Assembly (NCBI GenBank): GCA_022712335.1
Contig: JALAGR010000134.1
Span: forward strand, 1-17,097
Direction: 5' to 3'
Origin: Pediococcus sp.
GTDB taxonomy: Bacteria > Bacillota > Bacilli > Lactobacillales > Lactobacillaceae
Length of the DNA: 17,097 nucleotides
Shown: in pieces, positions 16,156 to 17,097 of the stretch
Layout of the letters: every line of letters starts with the position of its first letter
Numbering within the stretch: position 1 is the first letter of the stretch
The notes under the pieces: generated by a model
What the model was told of the DNA's origin: nothing
What the model saw: only the letters and a program-made list of their open reading frames with translations
Databases searched by the model: none
Position numbers and translations under genes: made by a program

Positions 16156-17097
16156 ATTAGCTGAAATTGGTAAGGTTGTTGGAGGTGGAACACCATCAAC
16201 TAAGCATCCTGAGTATTACACAGATTCTGGAATTCTATGGCTTACTCCTAAGGACTTAAGTGGATATGATGAAATGTTTATATCAAAGGGGAGTAGAGAT
16301 ATAACTCAAAAGGGGATGGAAAACTCCAGTGCTAAGTTGCTTCCTGTTAATAGTATCTTAGTCAGTTCCCGTGCTCCAATCGGCTATGTAGCTATTGCTC
16401 AAAATGCAATGGCGACTAATCAAGGATTTAAAAGCATTATTCCTAACGAAGAGCTAGTAATCCCTGAGTATTTATACTTTGTTATGAAAACTAGTAAGAA
16501 AGATTTAGAGCAAATAGCGTCTGGATCGACTTTTAAGGAAGTTTCAACTAAAGTCATGTCCAATTTTGAGGTTGATATCCCCAGTCTAGATGAACAGAAG
16601 AGAGTATTAAGCTATCTTTTACCAATTACTAAGCAAATAGAGAAGAATAGTAAGATAAATGATAATTTACTCGAACTGTCCGACACTCTTTTTAAAAAAA
16701 TGTTTAAGCTGGATGGCGATAATTTAATATCTAATTATTTGTTGCCAAAAAGAGGGAAAAACCTTTTAAAGAAAAATGTTATACCTGGTAAAGTCCCAGT
16801 AGTCGCTGGTGGATTAAAACCAGCTGCTTTTCATAATGAGTCAAACACTAAAGCACCAGTTATAACAATTTCTGCTTCTGGAGCAAATGCTGGATTCCTT
16901 CAAATATGGGGACAGGAAGTTTGGTCTTCAGATTCTTCGTATATTGATCCTGCTATTGCAGAGAATATATTCTTCTGGTATATCTTGTTAAAAAATAAGC
17001 AGGAACAGATTTTTGATGCTCAGTCTGGATCAGCACAACCTCATATATATCCCAAGCACATTGGTAATCTATTAGTTCCTAGTCTTAACATGATTAG
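16145..17097 (+). CDS. hsdS: Type I restriction-modification system specificity subunit, 3' end outside the window
   Basis: An open frame from ATG 16145 to the window edge (317 full codons, no stop). HsdS decides which DNA site is recognised. The first target recognition domain spans about 1-150: GGGTPSTKHPEYY, ILWLTPKDL, SSRAPIGYVAIA and the closing GSTFKEVSTKVMSNFEVDIP. A conserved helical spacer follows at about 148-190 (DEQKRVLSYLLPITKQIEKN). A second domain starts near 200, with SASGANAG at 243-250 and SAQPHIYPKHIGNLLVP at 296-312, where it is cut off. The target site cannot be predicted. AAGGAG at 16132-16137, inside hsdM, lies seven bases upstream, and the 11-base overlap implies coupled translation. 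Confidence 0.93.
   Translation, partial: MKYKLAEIGKVVGGGTPSTKHPEYYTDSGILWLTPKDLSGYDEMFISKGSRDITQKGMENSSAKLLPVNSILVSSRAPIGYVAIAQNAMATNQGFKSIIPNEELVIPEYLYFVMKTSKKDLEQIASGSTFKEVSTKVMSNFEVDIPSLDEQKRVLSYLLPITKQIEKNSKINDNLLELSDTLFKKMFKLDGDNLISNYLLPKRGKNLLKKNVIPGKVPVVAGGLKPAAFHNESNTKAPVITISASGANAGFLQIWGQEVWSSDSSYIDPAIAENIFFWYILLKNKQEQIFDAQSGSAQPHIYPKHIGNLLVPSLNMI

Noticed and set aside
1..17097. CRISPR arrays, tRNA, rRNA or insertion sequences.
   Set aside because: No regular repeat-spacer units, no tRNA-like cloverleaf or conserved rRNA sequence, and no transposase with inverted ends were noticed.

Overview
The window reads as a chromosome segment of a low-GC Gram-positive lactic acid bacterium, most likely of the family Lactobacillaceae. 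The reasons are AT-rich codon use, strong AAGGAG-type ribosome sites, an ECF-transporter S component, a CamS lipoprotein, and the block pcrA - camS - gatCAB - dagK - rlmD (rumA), which I know from lactobacilli. I cannot fix the species. All intact genes lie on the + strand.

Region 1 (1-693): a membrane S component of an ECF vitamin transporter, closed by a clear intrinsic terminator. Region 2 (694-3183): a likely operon of a membrane-anchored GH73 glucosaminidase, xanthine phosphoribosyltransferase (xpt) and a PurK-like ATP-grasp protein. The PurK-like protein has lost the residues expected of a working PurK. The operon ends at a terminator that abuts an extended -10 promoter for the next gene. 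Region 3 (3184-11082): PcrA helicase, then a second promoter and the camS-gatC-gatA-gatB-dagK cluster. This cluster joins a surface lipoprotein, the Asp/Glu-tRNA amidotransferase and a lipid kinase, and ends at a strong terminator. The ligase gene ligA, which I would expect between pcrA and camS, is not there. Region 4 (11083-12559): rlmD, a 23S rRNA m5U methyltransferase without iron-sulfur cysteines, followed by its own terminator.

Region 5 (12560-14411) holds no intact gene. Its second half contains decayed coding sequence in shifting frames. The pieces look like a helical protein with a W-I-N motif and a CxxC knuckle, followed by a second small helical protein. From memory this resembles components of ABC-three-component (ABC-3C) conflict systems, but that is only a low-confidence inference. 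Region 6 (14414-17097) is a type I restriction-modification locus: a small XRE regulator, hsdM, and the start of hsdS, which runs off the window. The genes overlap and are probably translationally coupled. No hsdR is visible. The core operons therefore end at rlmD, and an accessory defence region with dead and live parts begins after it.
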